Source of the DNA: UBA7662 sp036787895
Lineage (GTDB): Bacteria; Bacteroidota; Bacteroidia; UBA7662
Direction: 5' to 3'
DNA: 64,000 nt
NCBI GenBank assembly: GCA_036787895.1
Contig: DAIQOK010000007.1
Location: 80,920-144,919 of the forward strand
In this document: in pieces, positions 34,804 through 43,067 of the stretch
Layout: the number at the start of each line of letters is the position of its first letter
How positions within the stretch are numbered: position 1 is the first letter of the stretch
Translations under genes and position numbers: made by a program
The notes under the pieces: model-generated
Told to the model about the DNA's origin: nothing
Seen by the model: only the letters and a program-made list of their open reading frames with translations
The model's database searches: none

Positions 34804-36102
34804 TTAAAGCGAAAATGCTTTTTTAATCTCTGCCACTTTATCCAGTTTTTCCCAAGTGAATAACTCCACTTTAACTGTTTTGCTGCAGTTTTTAGCGGAA
34901 CCCCAGGTAATGGTTTTTTCAACCAATTGTGGTTCGCGACCCATATGACCATAAGCTGCAGTTTCACTGTAGATTGGATTCAACAGTTTCAAACGCTGAA
35001 TCAACATCCCGGGACGCATGTCGAAAATTTTGCCGATTACTTCGGCAATGTGACCGTCGCTCAGTTTTTTACCTTCTCCGTCTTTCACTTTTGAAGTGCC
35101 GTAGGTGTTTACATACAAGCCTACAGGTTCAGCAACCCCAATGGCGTAGGCCACTTGCACCAAAACCTGATCAGCTACGCCCGCAGCGACCATATTTTTA
35201 GCGATATGACGGGTAGCATAAGCTGCCGAACGGTCAACTTTAGAAGGGTCTTTACCCGAAAAAGCACCTCCACCATGCGCGCCTTTACCACCGTAAGTGT
35301 CAACGATAATTTTGCGGCCAGTTAAGCCCGTATCGCCATGTGGACCGCCGATAACGAAGTTACCAGTAGGATTGATGTGGAATTTAATGTCGTTAGTGAA
35401 CAACCTTTTTACACGCACCGGAACCAGCTTCTTGACGCGCGGCATCAGGTATTTGTGAATGTCGGTGGTAATACGATCCTGCATGGCTTTTTGGTCGGCC
35501 TTGTCGTTACTCGATTTTACAAAATCATCGTGCTGGGTCGAAATAACGATGGCATCGATGGCTTCAGGGCGATGTTTTTCACTATAACGAATCGTAACCT
35601 GACTTTTAGCATCGGGGCGGAGGTATTTCATCACCTTGCCTTCTTTGCGAATGGCTGCCAATTCGCGGAGGAGCAAATGACTTAACTCCAAAGCCAATGG
35701 CATATAGGTATCGGTTTCGTTGGTGGCGTAACCGAACATCATGCCCTGGTCGCCGGCGCCCTGCTCCTCAGGCTTCGCCTTTTCTACACCCTGATTGATG
35801 TCGGGAGATTGTTCGTGTATGGCAGAAATGACACCGCAACTGTCGGCATCAAACATATATTCCGACTTGGTATAACCAATTTTACGTATGGTTTCACGGG
35901 CAACTTTTTGTACATCGACATAAGCTTCCGTCTTCACTTCGCCACTCAATACCGTTAAACCGGTAGTCACCAGCGTTTCACAGGCTACTTTAGAAGCCGG
36001 GTCCTGTACCAAAAATGCATCTAATAATGCGTCAGAAATCTGGTCAGAAACCTTATCCGGATGACCCTCCGAAACCGACTCAGAAGTAAAAAAATATGAC
36101 AT
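34804..36102 (-). CDS. metK: S-adenosylmethionine synthetase
   Basis: The 432-residue enzyme makes S-adenosylmethionine from methionine and ATP. Signature segments are SVSEGHPDKVSDQISDALLD, GAGDQGMMFGYATNET, HINPTGNFVIGGPHGDTGLTG and GGGAFSGKDPSKVDRSAAY. It is somewhat longer than E. coli MetK, as usual in this phylum. Upstream lie a Bacteroidota-type promoter, a SAM-II riboswitch and a 16-codon ORF whose stop is 15 nt before the metK start. Feedback control by its own product is therefore well supported. Confidence 0.97.
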   Translation of the reverse strand: MSYFFTSESVSEGHPDKVSDQISDALLDAFLVQDPASKVACETLVTTGLTVLSGEVKTEAYVDVQKVARETIRKIGYTKSEYMFDADSCGVISAIHEQSPDINQGVEKAKPEEQGAGDQGMMFGYATNETDTYMPLALELSHLLLRELAAIRKEGKVMKYLRPDAKSQVTIRYSEKHRPEAIDAIVISTQHDDFVKSSNDKADQKAMQDRITTDIHKYLMPRVKKLVPVRVKRLFTNDIKFHINPTGNFVIGGPHGDTGLTGRKIIVDTYGGKGAHGGGAFSGKDPSKVDRSAAYATRHIAKNMVAAGVADQVLVQVAYAIGVAEPVGLYVNTYGTSKVKDGEGKKLSDGHIAEVIGKIFDMRPGMLIQRLKLLNPIYSETAAYGHMGREPQLVEKTITWGSAKNCSKTVKVELFTWEKLDKVAEIKKAFSL

Positions 36103-36117
36103 AGCGTTTTGAAATAA

Positions 36118-36168
36118 TTAAGTTAAAAACGCAGTAAACCGGTCGACCGGGTGCAACAGCAGGTGCAT
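36118..36168 (-). CDS. 16-codon upstream ORF between riboswitch and metK
   Basis: The frame reads MHLLLHPVDRFTAFLT then TAA. Its ATG lies 7 nt after the AAAG of the riboswitch tail, the distance expected for ribosome binding. metK lacks a strong Shine-Dalgarno and starts 15 nt after this stop, in the same frame. The codons for HPVDR contain the palindrome CCGGTCGACCGG. Translation is not proven; the case rests on spacing and on the riboswitch geometry. Confidence 0.55.
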   Translation of the reverse strand: MHLLLHPVDRFTAFLT

Positions 36169-36170
36169 GA

Positions 36171-36223
36171 GAATTCTTTAGCACTTTTTTTAATGTGGTT
36201 GCAATCGGTCAAATCAATCCACA
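36171..36223 (-). promoter_or_regulatory. SAM-II riboswitch upstream of metK
   Basis: Read on the minus strand, P1 is formed by TGTGG (36223-36219) and CCACA. Its loop holds the conserved core GATTTGACCGATTGCA, close to the SAM-II core GATTTAACCG-TTGCA. After P1 come TTAAA and the conserved tail GCTAAAG (36182-36176). These elements and their order match the SAM-II (metA motif) class, known from Alphaproteobacteria and Bacteroidota. In this class SAM binding stabilises a pseudoknot that hides the ribosome-binding site. Here the first start codon after the tail is that of the short upstream ORF. Confidence 0.87.
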
Positions 36224-36229
36224 GCGGCA

Positions 36230-36260
36230 CAAAGAACGTGATTCACAATGAATTTACAAA
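36230..36260 (-). promoter_or_regulatory. Promoter of metK leader
   Basis: On the minus strand TTTG (36260-36257), a 19-bp spacer and GTTCTTTG (36237-36230) fit the phylum's promoter spacing, although the first two bases of the -7 box differ. The predicted start falls at or just before the riboswitch. Confidence 0.6.
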
Positions 36261-36283
36261 GGTTACATCGGGCAATTATTTCT

Positions 36284-37858
36284 CTACTTTTCTCCCTGAA
36301 TCACCACCTTTTCTGTCCAGCTTTCATGGCCATCGTCTACAACCAACAAATAAGTCCCAGGCACCAAAGCCGGTAATTCAAGGGCGAGTTGATGTTCAAC
36401 GGCCGATGTCATGCCTTGTTGAAAGTGCAATTTGCCGTCGAGACTGAAAAGCCGAACCACTGCAGGCCCAAATGGCTGGTCGCATTGGTTGATGAATAGG
36501 CTGAATTTGCCATTATTGGGGTTGGGGAAAAGTTTAAATGCACAATTTTTATGTTCATGGTTTTCTAGGCTAACCGGTTGAACATATAAAAAATCGCCTT
36601 TTCCGGCGCTCATGGGTCTCGCCAGATCGGCTAAAACGCCTATGCTGGCCTGTACAACCTGACGCATAAAGGTCATATTCAATCGTGCCAAGGTATCATT
36701 GGCGGTATGATAGGCCAGGTTACGTGTATCTGCGCCATCGGTAATCATCAAGGCCTGCAGGCTGGCATCCCAAAAACGGGCATGGTCACTGCGACGCAAA
36801 TCGGGAGCAATTTGTCCGGTTCCGGGTACGAGCAAACTAATCACCCGCAAAGCCGGTACATAACGGGCTGCCGAACTGTCGAATGCAGCACCGAGCTGAG
36901 TTGAAGGCACATTGCCTACATTAATGATAAAATTTCCCCGCATGCTGTCGGCTTGGATCGCAGCAACAGCCGCAGGAAAAAGTTGGCCAAATCCGGCCGG
37001 TAAACTTTGGGAATTGGGTAAATGACTCATATACCCTATCATCTCGAAATTAATGACACCCGCTGTACGCTCGTACGCTGGTATGGCTTGTGCAACATAA
37101 CGCTGACTGCCTATTAAGCCGGGTTCTTCCACATCAAAACCAATAAACCGCAGGCTGTTTTCAAATTCGTAATCACTTAAAATACGAATCGCTTCCAATA
37201 AACCGGCAACACCTGAAGCATTATCGTCGGCGCCAGGCGTTTGGCTTACACTGTCAAAGTGCGCATCTATCACATAGGTAATGCTGTCGTTTTTATGGCC
37301 AGGTTTGCGGGCTAGGATATTATGCGCGATGTAATTGTTGTAGGTGAACGACTGCCTATATGGCGACAACCCTTCGGCCTGCATAAATCGTTCGAGTTTG
37401 TTTTTGGTCGTATCGAGCTGGGCAGGCTGCGATAAATAATGCCTCGGGAAGGCCAATTCCTGAATATAATTCCGCAATAAGTTGCTGTCGACACGATTTA
37501 CGATCGCCTGAATATCCACCGGCTTTCGATCGCTGGCTACCACCCTGAAAACCAGGCTGTCGGCGCCGGCGAAGTGACCATGTTCAAAAAACAGCGTTTT
37601 GTTCCCCGGCATCACCGGAAATCCCACATCGCCGGTAGCTTGCAGAGGTTGAAAACTTCGCCCGCCGTTCAGGCTGTAACGCAGCCAAACTTCACAGCTA
37701 TCGTTTTCCGCATCTGTGAGCGCATAATCGAGTGCATACCAGGCTGGGTTGGCCATTTGGGTGTTCAAACCGGTAATTGTCACAACGGGGCTGGACTGTT
37801 GCGCACACACGAAGAGAGGCAAACAATAGCATAGAAAAAAATAGGCAGGGCTTTTCAT
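36284..37858 (-). CDS. Secreted M28 family zinc peptidase with T9SS tail
   Basis: The 524-residue protein has a signal peptide (to about residue 19), an N-terminal beta domain (20-112), an M28 aminopeptidase-type domain (about 125-420) and a T9SS sorting domain (LFPNPNNGKFSLFINQ, LVPGTYLLVVDDGHES). The zinc-site pattern is complete: H200 in YVIDAHFDS, D211 or D212 in GADDNASGVAG, the acid pair in FDVEEPGLIG (244-245), NFEMIGYM and the final histidine in RRSDHARFWD. It is likely an outer-surface or extracellular aminopeptidase. It is transcribed alone; the metK promoter starts just after its stop. Confidence 0.9.
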   Translation of the reverse strand: MKSPAYFFLCYCLPLFVCAQQSSPVVTITGLNTQMANPAWYALDYALTDAENDSCEVWLRYSLNGGRSFQPLQATGDVGFPVMPGNKTLFFEHGHFAGADSLVFRVVASDRKPVDIQAIVNRVDSNLLRNYIQELAFPRHYLSQPAQLDTTKNKLERFMQAEGLSPYRQSFTYNNYIAHNILARKPGHKNDSITYVIDAHFDSVSQTPGADDNASGVAGLLEAIRILSDYEFENSLRFIGFDVEEPGLIGSQRYVAQAIPAYERTAGVINFEMIGYMSHLPNSQSLPAGFGQLFPAAVAAIQADSMRGNFIINVGNVPSTQLGAAFDSSAARYVPALRVISLLVPGTGQIAPDLRRSDHARFWDASLQALMITDGADTRNLAYHTANDTLARLNMTFMRQVVQASIGVLADLARPMSAGKGDFLYVQPVSLENHEHKNCAFKLFPNPNNGKFSLFINQCDQPFGPAVVRLFSLDGKLHFQQGMTSAVEHQLALELPALVPGTYLLVVDDGHESWTEKVVIQGEK

Positions 37859-37909
37859 CAGTTCAGCTTTGGAAAAGCTAACCTAACAAATCAGGCATAG
37901 CCTTGCAAA

Positions 37910-39958
37910 TCAACCGTTCAAAAGCGCTTCTAAGCGGACTTGTACTTTTTCGGCAGTCGGCAACATTTGTTGTTCCAGTTGGTCATTCAGCGGTATGGCG
38001 GGTAGATTCGCCGCACCCATGGTTTGTACCGGCCCATCCAGGTAGCGGAAGCAGGCTTGAGAAATGCGATTAGCTAAGGCTTCAGCGAAAGAATTAAGCA
38101 GTTGCTCTTCTGTCAGCACCAGGGCTTTGCCATGTTTTTGAACAGCAGCAAATACGAGCGCTTCATCCAATGGATAGAGGGTCCGCAAATCGATAATTTC
38201 AACTGCTCCGGGGAAATGTTTGGCTGCATTTAAAGCCCAATACACACCCATGCCATAGGTAATCACCACGCAGCTTTCGCCGTTTTCGATTTTATGTGGC
38301 ATGGCGTCTTGTACAACCCGACCTTTGCCCAGTGGAATTACATAATTTTCATCCGGTTCCACGGTTTTTGCGCCTTCTGTACCCGGCACTTTGCTCCAGT
38401 ATAAACCTTTGTGTTCAAACATGATGACCGGATTAGGGTCGTAATAGGCCGCCTTCATCAACCCCTTCATATCGGCAGCATTGCTCGGATATACCACTTT
38501 GATGCCGCGTACGCTTAAAATAGCCGACTCAATACAACCACTGTGGTAAGGGCCACCGCCGCCATAGGCACCACAAGGAATACGAATCACACTTTGCACC
38601 GGGAATTGACCCCGGCTTAGGTAGCAGCTTTTACTCAACTCAACTACCAGTTGGTTAACCCCGCTCCAGATATAGTCGGCAAACTGTATTTCCACCATAG
38701 GTTTAGCACCAACGGCCGACATTCCCGCAGTTGATCCAACCAAATAAGCTTCTTGAATAGGTGTGTTAAACACCCTTTCATCGCCAAACTTTTCGGCAAG
38801 GGTAGCCGCTTCCCGGAAAACGCCACCGAGGGTACGCCCTACATCCTGGCCATAAAACAAGGCCTCCGGATGTTTGCGTAAAATTTCTTCAACAGCATGT
38901 AATGCTGCATCGACCATAACCACTTTTTCACGGCCAGCCGGATTCCGCTCGCCCTTTTCTTCGGTAATGGGAGATGGTGCAAATTCATGCATATAGAGGC
39001 TTTCGTTGCTCGGTTGAGCTGCCGCAACGGCACGATCGAAATCCTCCTTGACGCGAGCTGTTGCCTCATTTTCGACTTCTCGCAACGCCTCTAGGGTGTA
39101 ACCAGCCGCCAACATGGCCGCCTGAAGTTTATAATAAGGGTCCTTTTTTTCGTGTTTATCCAAATCCTCCGGCGTGCGGTACCATTCGCGGCGAACACCT
39201 GAGGTATGATGACCCAGGAGAGGCACTTCGGCATGCACCAGTATGGGAGCCCGATTTTCCCGTACATAATCAAAAGCCTCTTCCATGCCTTTGTACGACC
39301 TCCCGAAATCGGTACCATCAATCCTTTTGCGCTTGAGTCCTTTGAACCCCGCCGCATATTCATAAGCATCCATGGCGCGCATTTCCTTACCGGTAGCAGA
39401 AATTCCCCAATCGTTATCCTGTACCAAATAAACGATGGGTAGTTTTTTAAGCACCGCCATTTGAAACGCCTCGGCAACTTCACCTTCAGTTACAGAGCCG
39501 TCGCCGAGCGAACAAAGCACTACGGGCGGTGATTCGGCCTGCAGCAAGCCCCGACTTTCGAGATAAGCCACCCCATGCGCCATGCCGGTTGCCGGAATTG
39601 CCTGCATGCCGGTAGCACTGCTTTGATGTGGAATGATGGGCATGCCCTCACGTTTGACCGATGGGTGTCCGTAATACGTGCGGCCACCCGAGAACGGATC
39701 ATCGGCTTTGGCCAATAATTGCAGCATCAACTCATAAGGCGTAAAACCCATGGCCAGCAAAACCGACTCATCCCGGTAGTACAAACTCGCATAATCCCAA
39801 GGTTGAAGCAAAAATCCGGTAGCCAGCTGAATAGCCTCATGACCTTTGGAAGTAGAATGTACATATTTGGTGATGGGGCGATTTTCGTCGTAGATAGCAG
39901 CCATGGCACGGGCAGTACACATGAGCTCCCAGGCACGACCGAGCATAGCTTTTTGCAT
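37910..39958 (-). CDS. Fused alpha/beta E1 of a 2-oxoacid dehydrogenase (branched-chain type)
   Basis: The 682-residue protein joins both E1 subunits. Residues about 1-330 are the alpha part, with the thiamine diphosphate motif GDGSVTEGEV (152-161) ending at the asparagine of QDNDWGIS. Residues about 345-682 are the beta part (ALFYGQDVGRTLGGVFREA, FADYIWSGVNQLVVELSK, IPCGAYGGGGPYHSG, VVITYGMGVYWAL). The family decarboxylates 2-oxoisovalerate or pyruvate and passes the acyl group to a lipoyl E2. Fused E1 is common in Bacteroidota. No E2 or E3 gene is nearby. The ATG at 39958 is preferred to a TTG that adds seven residues. Confidence 0.92.
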   Translation of the reverse strand: MQKAMLGRAWELMCTARAMAAIYDENRPITKYVHSTSKGHEAIQLATGFLLQPWDYASLYYRDESVLLAMGFTPYELMLQLLAKADDPFSGGRTYYGHPSVKREGMPIIPHQSSATGMQAIPATGMAHGVAYLESRGLLQAESPPVVLCSLGDGSVTEGEVAEAFQMAVLKKLPIVYLVQDNDWGISATGKEMRAMDAYEYAAGFKGLKRKRIDGTDFGRSYKGMEEAFDYVRENRAPILVHAEVPLLGHHTSGVRREWYRTPEDLDKHEKKDPYYKLQAAMLAAGYTLEALREVENEATARVKEDFDRAVAAAQPSNESLYMHEFAPSPITEEKGERNPAGREKVVMVDAALHAVEEILRKHPEALFYGQDVGRTLGGVFREAATLAEKFGDERVFNTPIQEAYLVGSTAGMSAVGAKPMVEIQFADYIWSGVNQLVVELSKSCYLSRGQFPVQSVIRIPCGAYGGGGPYHSGCIESAILSVRGIKVVYPSNAADMKGLMKAAYYDPNPVIMFEHKGLYWSKVPGTEGAKTVEPDENYVIPLGKGRVVQDAMPHKIENGESCVVITYGMGVYWALNAAKHFPGAVEIIDLRTLYPLDEALVFAAVQKHGKALVLTEEQLLNSFAEALANRISQACFRYLDGPVQTMGAANLPAIPLNDQLEQQMLPTAEKVQVRLEALLNG

Positions 39959-40098
39959 GGAAACGATTTTGCGCTGCAAAAATAGGCATTCCCGCCTTCT
40001 TTCATTGGTGAAAAGGAGAAATGCGCCCGAATTGACTGCTAAATAGCCCTATAAAAGAGCGTGCGGCTTTTAATGTTCAAAAAAAACGGTAACGGCCT

Positions 40099-40129
40099 GT
40101 TGATTATCAACGATAAAAGTATATTTTTG
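40099..40129 (+). promoter_or_regulatory. Promoter with palindromic operator, rrf2-trmB
   Basis: TTG (40100-40102), 19 bp, then TATTTTTG (40122-40129) match the consensus promoter, with transcription starting just before the ATG at 40145. The perfect palindrome GTTGAT-T-ATCAAC (40099-40111) covers the -33 box and part of the spacer. Binding there would block RNA polymerase, as expected for an autoregulated Rrf2 gene. Confidence 0.65.
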
Positions 40130-40144
40130 TCCGATTCTCGACTT

Positions 40145-40585
40145 ATGTTTTCAAAATCCTGCGAATACGGCTTGCAAGCCATTCTTTACATTGCCGTACA
40201 TGCCCGCAATGACAGAAAAATTGGCCTAAAGGAAATTGCGGATAGCCAGGATATTCCTGCGCATTTCTTGAGTAAAATTCTCCAAATACTGGTGAAGTAC
40301 AAATTGCTGCAATCGGTGAAAGGCCCCAACGGTGGATTCGCACTCAACCGGCAGCCGGAAGATATTACCCTGCTCGAAGTAGTCTCTGCCATCGATGGCC
40401 TGGATATCTTTGACCGCTGTGGCATTGGTCTCAAAAGTTGCAGCGATGCTCACCCTTGTCCTATCCACAACAAATTCAAATTCCTGCGCGAAAGCATACG
40501 GAATACACTGATGAAAGAAACACTTGCCGACCTCATCTTCACAGTTGAAGAGGGCAAGTCGTATGTGACGCTCAAATCGATTTAG
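40145..40585 (+). CDS. Rrf2 family transcriptional regulator
   Basis: The 146-residue winged-helix regulator has the family's start MFSKSCEYGLQAILYIA, the recognition region IPAHFLSKILQILVKYKLLQSV and the wing GPNGGFAL. Three cysteines, C92, C99 and C105 in DRCGIGLKSCSDAHPCPIH, are at the place where Rrf2 members such as IscR, NsrR and RsrR bind an iron-sulfur cluster, so it may sense redox, nitric oxide or iron-sulfur status. The ATG at 40145 is chosen because upstream codons overlap the promoter. trmB follows after 4 bp. Confidence 0.92.
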   Translation: MFSKSCEYGLQAILYIAVHARNDRKIGLKEIADSQDIPAHFLSKILQILVKYKLLQSVKGPNGGFALNRQPEDITLLEVVSAIDGLDIFDRCGIGLKSCSDAHPCPIHNKFKFLRESIRNTLMKETLADLIFTVEEGKSYVTLKSI

Positions 40586-40589
40586 ACTT

Positions 40590-41237
40590 TTGGCCCGTAG
40601 AAAACTCGCCCATTTTGCAGAAATGGACCAGATGCCCTATGTTTTCGCTTATCCCGAAGACAAAGCAGGACGTTGGTCGGAATTTTTTGGCAACCATCAT
40701 CCCCTCGTGTTAGAAGTCGGCTGCGGCACCGGTCGATATACCGTTGGCCTGGCCCGCATGTTTCCCGAAAAAAACTTTATCGGCCTCGATATCAAAGGTT
40801 CGCGCATGTGGCATGGCGCCAAGGCCATTGAAGCGGAAGGACTCACCAATGCCGCCTTTTTGCGCACCCAGCTGGCCTCCATCCAAAACTACTTTACTAC
40901 CAACGAAGTCGCAGAAATCTGGATCACCTTTCCCGACCCGCAACCGCGTGAAAGCCGTGAACGCAAACGCCTGACATCGCCGCGCTTTTTGGAGCTATAC
41001 CGGCCCTTTGTGCAGAAAAATGGGCTTATCCACTTGAAAACCGACAATCAAGAGCTCTTCAACTATACGGAAGAAGCCTGGCGGACATACGGCATGGAAA
41101 TAGAAGTAGTTACGCGAGACTTGTATGCCGCGCCTTTGGCTGATGCTGTTCTTGGCATCAAAACCACTTACGAAGAACGTTATCTTGCCCAAGGACTGCC
41201 CATTTGTTATATGCGGGCAAAATACCCTCAACTTTAG
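40590..41237 (+). CDS. trmB: tRNA (guanine-N7-)-methyltransferase
   Basis: The 215-residue enzyme methylates G46 in the variable loop of tRNA using SAM. It has the SAM-binding motif VLEVGCGTGRYTVGLA, the family's FIGLDIKGSRMWHGAK, ITFPDPQPRESRERKRLTSP and LKTDNQELFNYT. The start is the TTG at 40590 (MARRKLAHFAEMD), since Bacteroidota homologues begin with this KLAxFAEM segment. It is 4 bp after the Rrf2 gene, so the two are co-transcribed. Its stop overlaps the stop of the convergent TrpF-like gene. Confidence 0.93.
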   Translation: MARRKLAHFAEMDQMPYVFAYPEDKAGRWSEFFGNHHPLVLEVGCGTGRYTVGLARMFPEKNFIGLDIKGSRMWHGAKAIEAEGLTNAAFLRTQLASIQNYFTTNEVAEIWITFPDPQPRESRERKRLTSPRFLELYRPFVQKNGLIHLKTDNQELFNYTEEAWRTYGMEIEVVTRDLYAAPLADAVLGIKTTYEERYLAQGLPICYMRAKYPQL

Positions 41238-41851
41238 GCCTCGAGCGCTTCCAGCATCTCCTGCATACCGGTAAATTCTTTTACACCCGGCTTTTCTTCA
41301 TTCCCACCCCGAATACACAAGGCATAAGGATTTAATTGGCCAACGATATCGCGCAATTCTTCGGCATGCGCGGGAATATCGAGTATACAATTGGTATAAG
41401 TACAAGCATCTTTCAGCAACTGCACCATCTGGCGGTTTACACGAGTCAGTGTCCAGTTGCGGAAGAGATCGTCGGCATGCACAAATAGGTAATCGCCATC
41501 AAAATGACGCAAGGATGTTTGGTCCAAGGCCGATAATTTGATGCGCATCAGTGTTTCGGCATGTATGCTGCGGGCATAACCGCCATATATGTCGAGGCCA
41601 ATTTCAACCGCATCCAGGCCGTACTGATCGATTTCCCGATTAAGTTCATCGGGCGATACAAAGCCGAAACTACCTACCACTTTTGGGCCACTGATCCAGC
41701 CTTTAATTTCTGAAAAAGCAGCCGGCTCCACATAGCGCGAATCCGACGGGTCGAACGAAAAGCCTATCAGCGCTGCATCTGCGGCAGCTGCAAAACGTGC
41801 ATCGCTGAGGTTGTTGATGTCCTTAAAATACAGTTGGGTGATGTACGACAT
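41234..41851 (-). CDS. Phosphoribosylanthranilate isomerase-like (TrpF-like) protein, degenerate
   Basis: The 205-residue protein follows the TrpF pattern at both ends: YFKDINNLSDARFAAAADAA and IGFSFDPSDSRYVEP at the start, and IRGGNEEKPGVKEFTGMQ at the end, where TrpF binds phosphate. The catalytic cysteine of the KICG motif is replaced (apparently by K10), and the usual LDS-GGTG segment is not visible. It is shorter than typical TrpF. It is therefore unlikely to be the tryptophan-pathway enzyme, and no trp genes are nearby. The ATG at 41851 is preferred to one seven codons upstream. Confidence 0.7.
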   Translation of the reverse strand: MSYITQLYFKDINNLSDARFAAAADAALIGFSFDPSDSRYVEPAAFSEIKGWISGPKVVGSFGFVSPDELNREIDQYGLDAVEIGLDIYGGYARSIHAETLMRIKLSALDQTSLRHFDGDYLFVHADDLFRNWTLTRVNRQMVQLLKDACTYTNCILDIPAHAEELRDIVGQLNPYALCIRGGNEEKPGVKEFTGMQEMLEALEA

Positions 41852-41995
41852 AAAAAAGGCTTGTGCCTGCAATTTAGGAAAAAGGATGGTGTGTCGATAG
41901 TTGCTGCACCTATTTTTAAAGCCACTTGGGAGCCAAAAAAATAGCTTCCTCTGTTATCCGTTCAATTTCAATTACATTTGATACCACTTTTCTCC

Positions 41996-42334
41996 ATGGG
42001 TAAAACGTCCGATTTTTATGTTCAGGTATACCAGGTTGTCCGCCTCATTCCTCCCGGTCGGGTAAGCAGCTATGGCGCCATTGCCGCCTACCTCGGCAGT
42101 AAAAGCTCCTCGCGACTGGTGGGTTATGCCATGAATGCCGCCCATAGCCAACACCCCCCGGTTCCGGCACAAAGGGTAGTAAACCGCAATGGCTTTCTTA
42201 CCGGCAAACACCATTTTGCTTATCCCAACCACATGCAAGAATTACTTGAAGCAGAGGGCGTAGAAGTAAAGGCCGATCAGGTCGTCGACTTTAAAAACCG
42301 TTTCTGGGATCCGGCTGTTGCCTTGGCCTTATGA
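41996..42334 (+). CDS. Alkyltransferase-like protein (MGMT family without catalytic cysteine)
   Basis: The 112-residue protein is the DNA-binding domain of O6-alkylguanine-DNA alkyltransferase. It has VYQVVRLIPPGRVSSYGAIA, the arginine-finger segment SSSRLVGYAMN and PVPAQRVVNRNG. The PCHR motif is PAQR here (57-60), so alanine replaces the alkyl-accepting cysteine. Such ATL proteins bind alkylated bases and flag them for nucleotide excision repair in studied cases. Its stop overlaps the start of the AlbA_2 gene by 4 bp, so the two are translationally coupled. Confidence 0.9.
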   Translation: MGKTSDFYVQVYQVVRLIPPGRVSSYGAIAAYLGSKSSSRLVGYAMNAAHSQHPPVPAQRVVNRNGFLTGKHHFAYPNHMQELLEAEGVEVKADQVVDFKNRFWDPAVALAL

Positions 42335-42963
42335 TCAGCACGCGACAATTGCAGCAGTGGATAGAGGAAGGGGAGCATGACCGCCAGGACTTTAAAGAAA
42401 CCATCAGCTCTTCGCTCAAAATTGCCAAAACCATTTGTTCTTTTGCGAATACAAGAGGAGGCCGGATATTGGTTGGCGTACGTGACAACAAAGCCATACG
42501 TGGCGTGCAGGCAGAAGAAGAAAAACACATGCTCGATATTGCTGCCGGCTTTTTCTGCAAAGAACCCGTAGCCATTACCTACGAATTGGCCGAAATGAAT
42601 GGCAAACAGCTGCTCATTGTACATGTGCCTAAAGCCGAAAAAAAGCCCGTTTATGCTCGCGCAGAAGACCACCAGTGGTGGGCCTACATTCGGGTAGCCG
42701 ACAAAAGTGTGCTTGCCAGTAAATTGGTGTTAGATGTACTTAAACGAGAAGGTTCGGGTCATAACAACCTCATTCAATTCTCCTCGAAAGAAAAGGGACT
42801 GCTCGAGTATCTCGAAAAAAATGAGCGTATACAGCTCAAACAGTTCTGCAAATTGGTGAATATTTCGCCCTGGCGCGCTCGCAAAATATTGGTCAACCTC
42901 ATCAGTGCCGGCGTTATTCGGGTGCATACCACCGAAAAAGTGGAGTTTTATACGCTGAGCTGA
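42331..42963 (+). CDS. AlbA_2 (Schlafen-like) domain protein
   Basis: The 210-residue protein has an AlbA_2 domain at residues about 10-130 (DRQDFKETISSSLKIAKTIC, SFANTRGGRILVGVRD, KKPVYARAEDHQWWAYIR) and a C-terminal winged helix (FCKLVNISPWRARKILVNLI). AlbA_2 proteins are putative nucleic-acid-binding or ATP-binding regulators. It overlaps the alkyltransferase-like gene by 4 bp (ATGA). A role in DNA damage signalling is possible from this link, but nothing in the sequence proves it. Confidence 0.82.
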   Translation: MISTRQLQQWIEEGEHDRQDFKETISSSLKIAKTICSFANTRGGRILVGVRDNKAIRGVQAEEEKHMLDIAAGFFCKEPVAITYELAEMNGKQLLIVHVPKAEKKPVYARAEDHQWWAYIRVADKSVLASKLVLDVLKREGSGHNNLIQFSSKEKGLLEYLEKNERIQLKQFCKLVNISPWRARKILVNLISAGVIRVHTTEKVEFYTLS

Positions 42964-42975
42964 TTTACACAATCT

Positions 42976-43067
42976 GTTTGTTTGTAACAAACAATTCTGT
43001 TTGACAGCAATGAACATTTTTGTTTGTTAGTAACAAACACTTTTGTTTGATAGTAACGAACGCTTTC
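42976..43067 (+). repeat. Four tandem 23-bp repeats before the DUF4143 ATPase gene
   Basis: Units lie at 42976-42998, 42999-43021, 43022-43044 and 43045-43067 without gaps. The shared core is GTTTGnTAGtAACaAAC, itself nearly palindromic, followed by six A/C/T-rich bases. Unit 3 is closest to the consensus and unit 2 most diverged. The fourth unit supplies the -33 box of the downstream promoter. Confidence 0.88.

Noticed and set aside
34804..36102. Frames on the plus strand opposite metK (for example 35338-35685)
   Set aside because: They lie wholly within the conserved metK gene and show no family features.
36103..36283. SAM-I (S-box) riboswitch before metK
   Set aside because: The S-box core is absent, whereas the SAM-II core and tail are both present in order.
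42976..43067. Tandem repeats as a CRISPR array or replication iterons
   Set aside because: There are no unique spacers between the units, and no replication initiator or cas gene nearby. The units fit a promoter operator better.
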